NCBI RefSeq assembly: GCF_964340395.1
Contig: NC_135567.1
Span: 2,280,109-2,344,108, forward strand
Length of the DNA: 64,000 bases
Reading direction: 5' to 3'
Origin: Glandiceps talaboti
Lineage: Eukaryota; Hemichordata; Enteropneusta; Spengelidae
Numbering within the stretch: the first letter of the stretch is position 1; each line of letters begins with the position of its first letter. The notes beneath the pieces are model-generated. The model was not told where the DNA came from. It was given only the letters and a program-made list of their open reading frames with translations, and searched no databases. A program made the position numbers and the translations under genes. Below, piece after piece: positions 8,301 through 21,218 of the stretch.

Positions 8301-9246
8301 CAATGCCATTGGCGGTATTTTTTAAAATTTTAGTGACACTACAGTGACTAAAACACAAGCAATCTTGTAGAACGAGAACAAATACTATGAACCTGTCACA
8401 ATGATCTCTAACTTAACACTACACCATGAGTTTTTTAAATCTTCTTATGATCATTTTTCTGCTTCTGTATTTTGTTATAAACAAAACAAACTTGATATCT
8501 GTCCATTTCCTATGACTTAGAACAGGGTACTTTTGTTTACATTCTTGACATTCTCATTTTCCTGGAACATTCTGGAGACTGATATCTACTGCGAAATGTT
8601 GTAAAGCAGCAGCCTTCTCATTATCTGGCCACTTCTTTCTTTTTTATGTGCCTGAAATTAAATTACAATAAAAAGTTCTTGTTGATGTTTTACAGCGAAA
8701 TCTTTCTAAATATGTGTTGAAAATATAATTTAGGTTCCAGAAACTTTTCATGAAGTGTGATTGTCTCTCCTAAATTAATAGCATTGTTAAGAGTCTGTTG
8801 TTACTCACATGACTTGCAAACTGAGAAGGGGCAACCCATCTGCTGATCAGAGAAGTGGAAAACCCCATACCAATGATACTTTTTCTATATTGGAAACTAA
8901 GGGCGTGTTAAAAAAATAACCTATTGTATATAATTTGAGGCAGTCAATTTGATATAAATTTAAAAAGCATAATTAAGCCTGTACCAGCTACATCTAGGAT
9001 TTTCTTTTTTCTTCAAATAACCAGAGATATATTCACTAAAAATTTGTCAGTTAATTATATTATGAAAAAGATATTGTATGTGTTAATTAGTAGTCAATAT
9101 TATCTGTAGGTAGTGTAGTGTTCAGTTTAAATCTTGAGCGAAAACTGGGTTTTGTCTGTCATCATGTACACTATACTAGTTGTAACTGGATTATCATTTT
9201 GCAATCAGATAACCACAATATATTCACAGTAAACTGTAACAAGTCT
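8301..9246. other. no gene recognised
   Basis: AT-rich DNA. The minus strand might contain further decayed parts of the pseudogene that starts at 11244 (an open stretch continues weakly to about 9150), but nothing could be matched with confidence. Confidence 0.45.
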
Positions 9247-11244
9247 TCAGTCTTTCTCAAATTCTGACAAGCATGAATCAACAACACCACTTGGATTCCC
9301 TCCATGTACATTGTCATAGTCATGTATGGTCATTCTCTCCATTTTCCCACTTCTCTGTCTATTGAACATGATAAGCTGTGAGAGGGTAACTCTACAAAGT
9401 TGCAATTAACGCTTGTTATTTGGATTAAACTTTAATTCCTCTTTAGTATTTTACCAACTATCTCGGTATGGCTGCCGAGTGCTTTGACATCATCTACAAG
9501 TGGTAACAACATTGGCTTATTTCTTTTCCGTTCATTGATTGTTTTCTGCGCATTGCAACTTATGTCTTCAGACCTCTTCAAGGTGCAAAGTCGCAGAAAC
9601 TGTCTGGCTCTGGTTAAAAGGTCATCATCTCCTGTTTTAATGGCATTGCCTTGTAAAATGGCTGCACATTTCTGAGGAATGTTTCCTAGTTTTGTGGCCA
9701 GAATAGGAATCTTAAAAGAGGAATTGTATCATATCCAGCTAGACTTTGTACAGCTGCAACAAGCAAATCAAACTTGTGTGGATGAATACAATCTGTGAAA
9801 GATGTCACTTCTCCTTTACTGATCTTTCTCATTGAGATGACAAATCTACACAATTCTCGTAGCTTTTGACTGATATAGTAGTAATGTTCCGCTCCTTGTT
9901 TCTTGTATAAGCTTGCAACTTGCTGCAATATCACAGTTGATCACTTCGTACAACTCTAGCAATTTCATCCTGGTTCATCTTTGGTAGCACATTGTCCATC
10001 AAACCTTGATTTGCTGCTTGACAAATTGGTAACAAATGTACTGACCTTCCCTGTGCTCTGTTTTTTGATGATCCATATATTGTAGGTTTTAAATCACAAG
10101 ACCTTTGGTGTTTTCAAAGATCACCTCTGATAAAATACCCCAAGCAAAATTCACATGGTAAATAGTCTTCCACCTTTACTGCATGTGTTGGATGTTTGCA
10201 TGGTATGAGGACCCCCCCCCCCCCCAGCCTCTTGCAATACCCTGAGATTATGAGCGTGATTACCTTTGTTCAAAAGTTTCTTTAATAGAAGGCTTCATTC
10301 TTTGCTACCTGTAGGAAAACTGAATGAATTAGACACTTCGGATTCATTATTTTGATATTGTTTCAAATGGCATGGTAGTTTTCCATAGTCCTTTAGGCAA
10401 TAATCACAGTACTGATGTTTATCCCACTTTTTTTCCCAGTATTGTTTGCAGTTAAAACTTTGATATGCTTTCTTTTTCTTGATGGGCTGGATGATGATGA
10501 TATATTGGAACTCTGAATTGTTTTTACACAATGTGAGGACTTGGTTGCTGCCCTATCAACATGTCTCTTACTGGCAACTTGTTGTGCATTTTGGCCAATA
10601 ACAATATTTTTCTTCATGGCAGCCCTCTTGGTTGATGTTGTCAATTGTATATCATTGCCTATCTCTGAACTATCAGGCACTATAATGTTATCTGGTATCG
10701 GTGTACATTCTGAACTTGGATCAGTTTATTGATCTGAATCACTACAATCAGTTAAGTCAACTCTGTCTGGGGAAGGCACGTAGTCTGGATCAGCATCAGA
10801 ATCATCAATAATGTCAACTTTAGAGTCTGTATAATCAACAATATTATTGCAACAATTAGCCATATCTGATGTTACCAAAGGGATACATGTGTCTATGCAT
10901 CTATTTGATGTTGAGTTTTCAGTCTGAATGTTATCAATTTCCCTAGTTACTTTGGCCTTTGGTACACCTACAGATTTAGGAAACACTGTTGACTCTAATT
11001 GTTGTTTCTTATTTTTCATCATGAATATTCTAGTGTGAATTGGCAGGATATCAAATATTTCTGATGAATCAGATTCCAAGTCAGTCTCAACAGCATACAC
11101 ATCACTTGATGGCTTAGGCTTTTTCAATATTGAGTCATCAACATCCATAGGGGAGTGAATTACTGGTGTGAGACTTTGCAGGGCAGGAAAGGTTTCAAAT
11201 GTATTAGTCTCATAGTATGTTAACACACTCATCACTTTGTACAT
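9247..11244 (-). pseudogene. decayed gene: acidic N-terminus, two zinc fingers, recombinase-like family
   Basis: Six minus-strand segments in shifting frames read as one protein. 11244-10393: acidic/Ser-rich region with DSDADPDYVPS, stop TAA at 10726-10728. About 10445-10226: finger YCDYCLKDYGKLPCHLKQYQ (last ligand His replaced by Gln), stop TGA 10295-10297, then NKGNHAHNLRVLQE. 10211-9931: second finger CEFCLGYFIRGDL with TGA (10114-10116), probably a former Trp, then KHQRSC and NVLPKMNQDEIARVVRSDQL. 9934-9710: SQKLRELCRFVISMRK. About 9708-9432: LATKLGNIPQKCAAILQG and ERKRNKPMLLPLVDDV. 9405-9250: CRVTLSQLIMFNRQRSGK. The order matches a multicopy family of uncharacterised animal proteins that I recall as tyrosine-recombinase-like; the C-terminal catalytic part is not visible. 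The C14 tract (10212-10225) causes one frameshift and could be an assembly error; the others could not all be. Confidence 0.75.
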
Positions 11245-13017
11245 CTCTGTCTTTGAACTATGTACTGATCGGTAGTTTAGTGTCTATCAATTGTGTACTG
11301 ATCGGTAGTTAGGTGTATATCAACTGTGTACTGATTGGTTGTTCAGTGTCTATCAACTGTGTACTGATTGGTTGTTCAGTGTCTATCAACTGTGTACTGA
11401 TTGGTTGTTAGGTATCTATCAACTGTGTACTGATTGGTTGTTCAGTGTCTATCAACTGTGTACTCATTGGTAGTTCAGTGTCTTTCAACTGTGTACTGAT
11501 TGGTAGTTCAGTGTCTTTCAACTGTGTACTGATTGGTTGTTCAGTGTCTTTCAACTGTGTACTGATTGGTAGTTAGGTGTCTATCAACTGTGTACTGATT
11601 GGTTGTTCAGTGTCTATCAACTGTGTACTGATTGGTAGTTAGGTGTCTATCAACTGTGTACTGATTGGTAGTTAGGTGTCTATCAACTATGTACTGATTG
11701 GTTGTTCAGTGTCTTTCAACTGTGTACTGATTGGTAGTTAGGTATCTATCAACTGTGTACTGATTGGTAGTTAGGTGTCTATCAACTGTGTACTGATTGG
11801 TTGTTCAGTGTCTATCAACTGTGTACTGATTGGTAGTTAGGTATCTATCAACTGTGTACTGATTGGTTGTTCAATGTCTTTCAACTGTGTACTGATTGGT
11901 AGTTCAGTGTCTTTCAACTGTGTACTGATTGGTTGTTCAGTGTCTATCAACTGTGTACCGATTGGTTGTTCAGTGTCTTTCAACTGTGTACTGATTGGTA
12001 GTTAGGTGTCTATCAACTGTGTACTGATTGGTTGTTTAGTGTCTATCAACTGTGTACTGATTGGTAGTTAGGTGTCTATCAACTGTGTACTGATTGGTAG
12101 TTCAGTGTCTTTCAACTGTGTACTGATTGGTAGTTCAGTGTCTTTCAACTGTGTACTGATTGGTAGTTAGGTGTCTTTCAACTGTGTACTGATTGGTAGT
12201 TAGGTGTCTATCAACTGTGTACTGATTGGTTGTTTAGTGTCTATCAACTGTGTACTGATTGGTAGTTAGGTGTCTATCAACTGTGTACTCATTGGTAGTT
12301 CAGTGTCTTTCAACTGTGTACTGATTGGTAGTTCAGTGTCTTTCAACTGTGTACTGATTGGTTGTTCAGTGTCTTTCAACTGTGTACTGATTGGTAGTTA
12401 GGTGTCTATCAACTGTGTACTGATTGGTTGTTCAGTGTCTATCAACTGTGTACTGATTGGTAGTTAGGTGTCTATCAACTGTGTACTGATTGGTAGTTAG
12501 GTGTCTATCAACTATGTACTGATTGGTTGTTCAGTGTCTTTCAACTGTGTACTGATTGGTAGTTAGTTATCTATCAACTGTGTACTGATTGGTAGTTAGG
12601 TGTCTATCAACTGTGTACTGATTGGTTGTTCAGTGTCTATCAACTGTGTACTGATTGGTAGTTAGGTATCTATCAACTGTGTACTGATTGGTTGTTCAAT
12701 GTCTTTCAACTGTGTACTGATTGGTAGTTCAGTGTCTTTGAACTGTGTACTGATTGGTTGTTCAGTGTCTATCAACTGTGTACCGATTGGTTGTTCAGTG
12801 TCTTTCAACTGTGTACTGATTGGTAGTTAGGTGTCTATCAACTGTGTACTGATTGGTTGTTTAGTGTCTATCAACTGTGTACTGATTGGTAGTTAGGTGT
12901 CTATCAACTGTGTACTGATTGGTAGTTCAGTGTCTATCAACTGTGTACTGATCGGTTGTTCAGTGTCTATCAACTGTGTACTGATTGGTAGTTCAGTGTC
13001 TATCAACTGTGTACTGA

Positions 13018-13550
13018 TTGGTAGTTAGGTGTCTATCAACTGTGTACTGATTGGTAGTTAGGTGTCTATCAACTGTGTACTGATTGGTAGTTAGGTGTCT
13101 ATCAACTGTGTACTGATTGGTAGTTAGGTGTCTATCAACTGTGTACTGATTGGTAGTTAGGTGTCTATCAACTGTGTACTGATTGGTAGTTAGGTGTCTA
13201 TCAACTGTGTACTGATTGGTAGTTAGGTGTCTATCAACTGTGTACTGATTGGTAGTTAGGTGTCTATCAACTGTGTACTGATTGGTAGTTCAGTGTCTAT
13301 CAACTGTGTACTGATTGGTAGTTAGGTGTCTATCAACTGTGTACTGATTGGTAGTTAGGTGTCTATCAACTGTGTACTGATTGGTAGTTAGGTGTCTATC
13401 AACTGTGTACTGATTGGTAGTTAGGTGTCTATCAACTGTGTACTGATTGGTAGTTAGGTGTCTATCAACTGTGTACTGATTGGTAGTTAGGTGTCTATCA
13501 ACTGTGTACTGATTGGTAGTTAGGTGTCTATCAACTGTGTACTGATTGGT
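13018..13550. repeat. homogeneous sub-block of the 33-bp satellite
   Basis: About 16 consecutive units are almost identical TAGTTAGG/TCTATC types, with one TTCAG unit near 13288. A matching run with the same TTCAG interruption occurs at about 41040-41450, offset 27,900. This is the most homogeneous part of the array and suggests recent local amplification. Confidence 0.8.
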
Positions 13551-16500
13551 AGTTCGGTGTTTATCAACTGTGTACTGATTGGTAGTTAGGTATCTATCAA
13601 CTGTGTACTGATTGGTAGTTCAGTGTCTATCAACTGTGTACTGATTGGTAGTTCAGTGTATATCAACTGTGTACTGATTGGTTGTTCAGTGTTTATCAAC
13701 TGTGTACTGATTGGTTGTTCAGTGTCTATCAACTGTGTACTGATTGGTTGTTCAGTGTCTATCAACTGTGTACTGATTGGTTGTTCAGTGTCTATCAACT
13801 GTGTACTGATTGGTAGTTAGGTGTCTATCAACTATGTACTGATTGGTAGTTAGGTTTCTATCAACTGTGTACTGATCGGTTGTTCAGTGTCTATCAACTG
13901 TGTACTGATTGGTTGTTCAGTGTCTATCAACTGTGTACTGATTGGTTGTTCAGTGTCTATCAACTGTGTACTGATTGGTTGTTCAGTGTCTATCAACTGT
14001 GTACTGATTGGTAGTTAGGTGTCTATCAACTGTATACTGATCGGTTGTTCAGTGTCTATCAACTGTGTATTGATTGGTAGTTCAGTGTCTTTCAACTGTG
14101 TACTGATTGGTTGTTCAGTGTCTATCAACTGTGTACTGATTGGTAGTTAGGTGTCTATCAACTGTGTACTGATTGGTTGTTCAGTGTCTTTCAACTATGT
14201 ACTGATTGGTTGTTCAGTGTCTATCAACTGTGTACTGATTGGTAGTTCGTTGTCTATCAACTGTGTACTGATTGGTTGTTCAGTGTCTTTCAACTGTGTA
14301 TTGATTGGTAGTTCAGTGTCTTTCAACTGTGTACTGATTGGTTGTTCAGTGTCTATCAACTGTGTACTGATTGGTAGTTAGGTGTCTATCAACTGTGTAC
14401 TGATTGGTTGTTCAGTGTCTTTCAACTATGTACTGATTGGTTGTTCAGTGTCTATCAACTGTGTACTGATTGGTAGTTCGTTGTCTATCAACTGTGTACT
14501 GATTGGTTGTTCAGTGTCTTTCAACTGTGTACTGATTGGTAGTTAGGTATCTATCGACAACTGTGTACTGATTGGTAGTTCAGTGTCTTTCAACTGTGTA
14601 CTGATTGGTAGTTAGGTGTCTATCAACTGTGTACTGATTGGTTGTTCAGTGTCTATCAACTGTGTACTGATTGGTTGTTAGGTGTCTATCAACTGTGTAC
14701 TGATTGGTAGTTAGGTGTCTATCAACTGTGTACTGATTGGTAGTTAGGTGTCTTTCAACTGTGTACTGATTGGTTGTTAGGTGTCTATCAACTGTGTACT
14801 GATTGGTAGTTCAGTGTCTTTCAACTGTGTACTGATTGGTAGTTCAGTGTCTATCAACTGTGTACTGATTGGTTGTTCAGTGTCTATCAACTGTGTACTG
14901 ATTGGTAGTTCGGTGTCTATCAACTGTGTACTGATTGGTAGTTCAGTGTCTTTCAACTATGTACTGATTGGTAGTTCAGTGTCTTTCAACTGTGTACTGA
15001 TTGGTTGTTCAGTGTCTATCAACTGTGTACTGATTGGTAGTTCAGTGTCTATCAACTGTGTACTGATTGGTTGTTCAGTGTCTATCAACTGTGTACTGAT
15101 TGGTTGTTAGGTGTCTATCAACTGTGTACTGATTGGTAGTTCAGTGTCTATCAACTGTGTACTGATTGGTTGTTCAGTGTCTTTCAACTGTGTACTGATT
15201 GGTTGTTCAGTGTCTTTCAACTGTGTACTGATTGGTTGTTCAGTGTCTTTCAACTGTGTACTGATTGGTAGTTAGGTTTCTATCAACTGTGTACTGATCG
15301 GTTGTTCAGTGTCTATCAACTGTGTACTGATTGGTTGTTCAGTGTCTATCAACTGTGTACTGATTGGTTGTTCAGTGTCTATCAACTGTGTACTGATTGG
15401 TTGTTCAGTGTCTATCAACTGTGTACTGATTGGTAGTTAGGTGTCTATCAACTGTATACTGATCGGTTGTTCAGTGTCTATCAACTGTGTATTGATTGGT
15501 AGTTCAGTGTCTTTCAACTGTGTACTGATTGGTTGTTCAGTGTCTATCAACTATGTACTGATTGGTAGTTAGGTTTCTATCAACTGTGTACTGATCGGTT
15601 GTTCAGTGTCTATCAACTGTGTACTGATTGGTTGTTCAGTGTCTATCAACTGTGTACTGATTGGTTGTTCAGTGTCTATCAACTGTGTACTGATTGGTAG
15701 TTCAGTGTCTATCAACTGTGTACTGATTGGTAGTTAGGTGTCTATCAACTGTATACTGATCGGTTGTTCAGTGTCTATCAACTGTGTATTGATTGGTAGT
15801 TCAGTGTCTTTCAACTGTGTACTGATTGGTTGTTCAGTGTCTATCAACTGTGTACTGATTGGTAGTTAGGTGTCTATCAACTGTGTACTGATTGGTTGTT
15901 CAGTGTCTTTCAACTATGTACTGATTGGTTGTTCAGTGTCTATCAACTGTGTACTGATTGGTAGTTCGTTGTCTATCAACTGTGTACTGATTGGTTGTTC
16001 AGTGTCTTTCAACTGTGTATTGATTGGTAGTTCAGTGTCTTTCAACTGTGTACTGATTGGTTGTTCAGTGTCTATCAACTGTGTACTGATTGGTAGTTAG
16101 GTGTCTATCAACTGTGTACTGATTGGTTGTTCAGTGTCTTTCAACTATGTACTGATTGGTTGTTCAGTGTCTATCAACTGTGTACTGATTGGTAGTTCGT
16201 TGTCTATCAACTGTGTACTGATTGGTTGTTCAGTGTCTTTCAACTGTGTACTGATTGGTAGTTAGGTATCTATCGACAACTGTGTACTGATTGGTAGTTC
16301 AGTGTCTTTCAACTGTGTACTGATTGGTAGTTAGGTGTCTATCAACTGTGTACTGATTGGTTGTTCAGTGTCTATCAACTGTGTACTGATTGGTTGTTAG
16401 GTGTCTATCAACTGTGTACTGATTGGTAGTTAGGTGTCTATCAACTGTGTACTGATTGGTAGTTAGGTGTCTTTCAACTGTGTACTGATTGGTTGTTAGG

Positions 16501-17384
16501 TTTCTATCAACTGTGTACTGATTGGTAGTTCAGTGTCTTTCAACTGTGTACTGATTGGTAGTTCAGTGTCTATCAACTGTGTACTGATTGGTTGTTCAGT
16601 GTCTATCAACTGTGTACTGATTGGTAGTTCGGTGTCTATCAACTGTGTACTGATTGGTAGTTCAGTGTCTTTCAACTATGTACTGATTGGTAGTTCAGTG
16701 TCTTTCAACTGTGTACTGATTGGTTGTTCAGTGTCTATCAACTGTGTACTGATTGGTAGTTCAGTGTCTATCAACTGTGTACTGATTGGTTGTTCAGTGT
16801 CTATCAACTGTGTACTGATTGGTTGTTAGGTGTCTATCAACTGTGTACTGATTGGTAGTTCAGTGTCTATCAACTGTGTACTGATTGGTTGTTCAGTGTC
16901 TTTCAACTGTGTACTGATTGGTTGTTCAGTGTCTTTCAACTGTGTACTGATTGGTTGTTCAGTGTCTTTCAACTGTGTACTGATTGGTAGTTAGGTGTCT
17001 ATCAACTGTGTACTGATTGGTTGTTCAGTGTCTTTCAACTGTGTACTGATTGGTAGTTAGGTGTCTATCAACTGTGTACTGATTGGTTGTTCAGTGTCTT
17101 TCAACTGTGTACTGATTGGTTGTTAGGTGTCTATCAACTGTGTACTGATTGGTAGTTAGGTGTCTATCAACTGTGTACTGATTGGTTGTTAGGTGTCTAT
17201 CAACTGTGTACTGATTGGTTGTTAGGTATCTATCAACTGTGTACTGATTGGTAGTTAGGTGTCTTTCAACTGTGTACTGATTGGTAGTTAGGTGTCTATC
17301 AACTGTGTACTGATTGGTAGTTAGGTATCTATCAACTGTGTACTGATTGGTAGTTAGGTGTCTTTCAACTGTGTACTGATTGGT
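13551..17384. repeat. higher-order repeat A, copy 1 (3,834 bp)
   Basis: It starts at a unit with GTTCGGTGTTTATC and contains two 36-base units (near 14551 and 16270). The pattern of variants repeats from 17385 in perfect register. Length is 116 units plus 6 bases. Its first 1.7 kb is also present at 41451 and 45876. Confidence 0.85.
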
Positions 17385-20300
17385 AGTTCGGTGTTTATCA
17401 ACTGTGTACTGATTGGTAGTTAGGTATCTATCAACTGTGTACTGATTGGTAGTTCAGTGTCTATCAACTGTGTACTGATTGGTAGTTCAGTGTATATCAA
17501 CTGTGTACTGATTGGTTGTTCAGTGTTTATCAACTGTGTACTGATTGGTTGTTCAGTGTCTATCAACTGTGTACTGATTGGTTGTTCAGTGTCTATCAAC
17601 TGTGTACTGATTGGTTGTTCAGTGTCTATCAACTGTGTACTGATTGGTAGTTAGGTGTCTATCAACTATGTACTGATTGGTAGTTAGGTTTCTATCAACT
17701 GTGTACTGATCGGTTGTTCAGTGTCTATCAACTGTGTACTGATTGGTTGTTCAGTGTCTATCAACTGTGTACTGATTGGTTGTTCAGTGTCTATCAACTG
17801 TGTACTGATTGGTTGTTCAGTGTCTATCAACTGTGTACTGATTGGTAGTTAGGTGTCTATCAACTGTATACTGATCGGTTGTTCAGTGTCTATCAACTGT
17901 GTATTGATTGGTAGTTCAGTGTCTTTCAACTGTGTACTGATTGGTTGTTCAGTGTCTATCAACTGTGTACTGATTGGTAGTTAGGTGTCTATCAACTGTG
18001 TACTGATTGGTTGTTCAGTGTCTTTCAACTATGTACTGATTGGTTGTTCAGTGTCTATCAACTGTGTACTGATTGGTAGTTCGTTGTCTATCAACTGTGT
18101 ACTGATTGGTTGTTCAGTGTCTTTCAACTGTGTATTGATTGGTAGTTCAGTGTCTTTCAACTGTGTACTGATTGGTTGTTCAGTGTCTATCAACTGTGTA
18201 CTGATTGGTAGTTAGGTGTCTATCAACTGTGTACTGATTGGTTGTTCAGTGTCTTTCAACTATGTACTGATTGGTTGTTCAGTGTCTATCAACTGTGTAC
18301 TGATTGGTAGTTCGTTGTCTATCAACTGTGTACTGATTGGTTGTTCAGTGTCTTTCAACTGTGTACTGATTGGTAGTTAGGTATCTATCGACAACTGTGT
18401 ACTGATTGGTAGTTCAGTGTCTTTCAACTGTGTACTGATTGGTAGTTAGGTGTCTATCAACTGTGTACTGATTGGTTGTTCAGTGTCTATCAACTGTGTA
18501 CTGATTGGTTGTTAGGTGTCTATCAACTGTGTACTGATTGGTAGTTAGGTGTCTATCAACTGTGTACTGATTGGTAGTTAGGTGTCTTTCAACTGTGTAC
18601 TGATTGGTTGTTAGGTGTCTATCAACTGTGTACTGATTGGTAGTTCAGTGTCTTTCAACTGTGTACTGATTGGTAGTTCAGTGTCTATCAACTGTGTACT
18701 GATTGGTTGTTCAGTGTCTATCAACTGTGTACTGATTGGTAGTTCGGTGTCTATCAACTGTGTACTGATTGGTAGTTCAGTGTCTTTCAACTATGTACTG
18801 ATTGGTAGTTCAGTGTCTTTCAACTGTGTACTGATTGGTTGTTCAGTGTCTATCAACTGTGTACTGATTGGTAGTTCAGTGTCTATCAACCTTGTACTGA
18901 TTGGTTGTTCAGTGTCTATCAACTGTGTACTGATTGGTTGTTAGGTGTCTATCAACTGTGTACTGATTGGTAGTTCAGTGTCTATCAACTGTGTACTGAT
19001 TGGTTGTTCAGTGTCTTTCAACTGTGTACTGATTGGTTGTTCAGTGTCTTTCAACTGTGTACTGATTGGTTGTTCAGTGTCTTTCAACTGTGTACTGATT
19101 GGTAGTTAGGTTTCTATCAACTGTGTACTGATCGGTTGTTCAGTGTCTATCAACTGTGTACTGATTGGTTGTTCAGTGTCTATCAACTGTGTACTGATTG
19201 GTTGTTCAGTGTCTATCAACTGTGTACTGATTGGTTGTTCAGTGTCTATCAACTGTGTACTGATTGGTAGTTAGGTGTCTATCAACTGTATACTGATCGG
19301 TTGTTCAGTGTCTATCAACTGTGTATTGATTGGTAGTTCAGTGTCTTTCAACTGTGTACTGATTGGTTGTTCAGTGTCTATCAACTATGTACTGATTGGT
19401 AGTTAGGTTTCTATCAACTGTGTACTGATCGGTTGTTCAGTGTCTATCAACTGTGTACTGATTGGTTGTTCAGTGTCTATCAACTGTGTACTGATTGGTT
19501 GTTCAGTGTCTATCAACTGTGTACTGATTGGTAGTTCAGTGTCTATCAACTGTGTACTGATTGGTAGTTAGGTGTCTATCAACTGTATACTGATCGGTTG
19601 TTCAGTGTCTATCAACTGTGTATTGATTGGTAGTTCAGTGTCTTTCAACTGTGTACTGATTGGTTGTTCAGTGTCTATCAACTGTGTACTGATTGGTAGT
19701 TAGGTGTCTATCAACTGTGTACTGATTGGTTGTTCAGTGTCTTTCAACTATGTACTGATTGGTTGTTCAGTGTCTATCAACTGTGTACTGATTGGTAGTT
19801 CGTTGTCTATCAACTGTGTACTGATTGGTTGTTCAGTGTCTTTCAACTGTGTATTGATTGGTAGTTCAGTGTCTTTCAACTGTGTACTGATTGGTTGTTC
19901 AGTGTCTATCAACTGTGTACTGATTGGTAGTTAGGTGTCTATCAACTGTGTACTGATTGGTTGTTCAGTGTCTTTCAACTATGTACTGATTGGTTGTTCA
20001 GTGTCTATCAACTGTGTACTGATTGGTAGTTCGTTGTCTATCAACTGTGTACTGATTGGTTGTTCAGTGTCTTTCAACTGTGTACTGATTGGTAGTTAGG
20101 TATCTATCGACAACTGTGTACTGATTGGTAGTTCAGTGTCTTTCAACTGTGTACTGATTGGTAGTTAGGTGTCTATCAACTGTGTACTGATTGGTTGTTC
20201 AGTGTCTATCAACTGTGTACTGATTGGTTGTTAGGTGTCTATCAACTGTGTACTGATTGGTAGTTAGGTGTCTATCAACTGTGTACTGATTGGTAGTTAG

Positions 20301-21218
20301 GTGTCTTTCAACTGTGTACTGATTGGTTGTTAGGTTTCTATCAACTGTGTACTGATTGGTAGTTCAGTGTCTTTCAACTGTGTACTGATTGGTAGTTCAG
20401 TGTCTATCAACTGTGTACTGATTGGTTGTTCAGTGTCTATCAACTGTGTACTGATTGGTAGTTCGGTGTCTATCAACTGTGTACTGATTGGTAGTTCAGT
20501 GTCTTTCAACTATGTACTGATTGGTAGTTCAGTGTCTTTCAACTGTGTACTGATTGGTTGTTCAGTGTCTATCAACTGTGTACTGATTGGTAGTTCAGTG
20601 TCTATCAACTGTGTACTGATTGGTTGTTCAGTGTCTATCAACTGTGTACTGATTGGTTGTTAGGTGTCTATCAACTGTGTACTGATTGGTAGTTCAGTGT
20701 CTATCAACTGTGTACTGATTGGTTGTTCAGTGTCTTTCAACTGTGTACTGATTGGTTGTTCAGTGTCTTTCAACTGTGTACTGATTGGTTGTTCAGTGTC
20801 TTTCAACTGTGTACTGATTGGTAGTTAGGTGTCTATCAACTGTGTACTGATTGGTTGTTCAGTGTCTTTCAACTGTGTACTGATTGGTAGTTAGGTGTCT
20901 ATCAACTGTGTACTGATTGGTTGTTCAGTGTCTTTCAACTGTGTACTGATTGGTTGTTAGGTGTCTATCAACTGTGTACTGATTGGTAGTTAGGTGTCTA
21001 TCAACTGTGTACTGATTGGTTGTTAGGTGTCTATCAACTGTGTACTGATTGGTTGTTAGGTATCTATCAACTGTGTACTGATTGGTAGTTAGGTGTCTTT
21101 CAACTGTGTACTGATTGGTAGTTAGGTGTCTATCAACTGTGTACTGATTGGTAGTTAGGTATCTATCAACTGTGTACTGATTGGTAGTTAGGTGTCTTTC
21201 AACTGTGTACTGATTGGT
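17385..21218. repeat. higher-order repeat A, copy 2 (3,834 bp)
   Basis: Direct tandem copy of 13551-17384 with very few differences, for example a unique CAACCTTGTACTG near 18890 where copy 1 has CAACTGTGTACTG. It contains the 36-base units near 18385 and 20104. Confidence 0.85.

Noticed and set aside
10541-10732. Small plus-strand gene overlapping the pseudogene
   Set aside because: The minus strand carries the recognisable protein family here; the plus frame is its complement.
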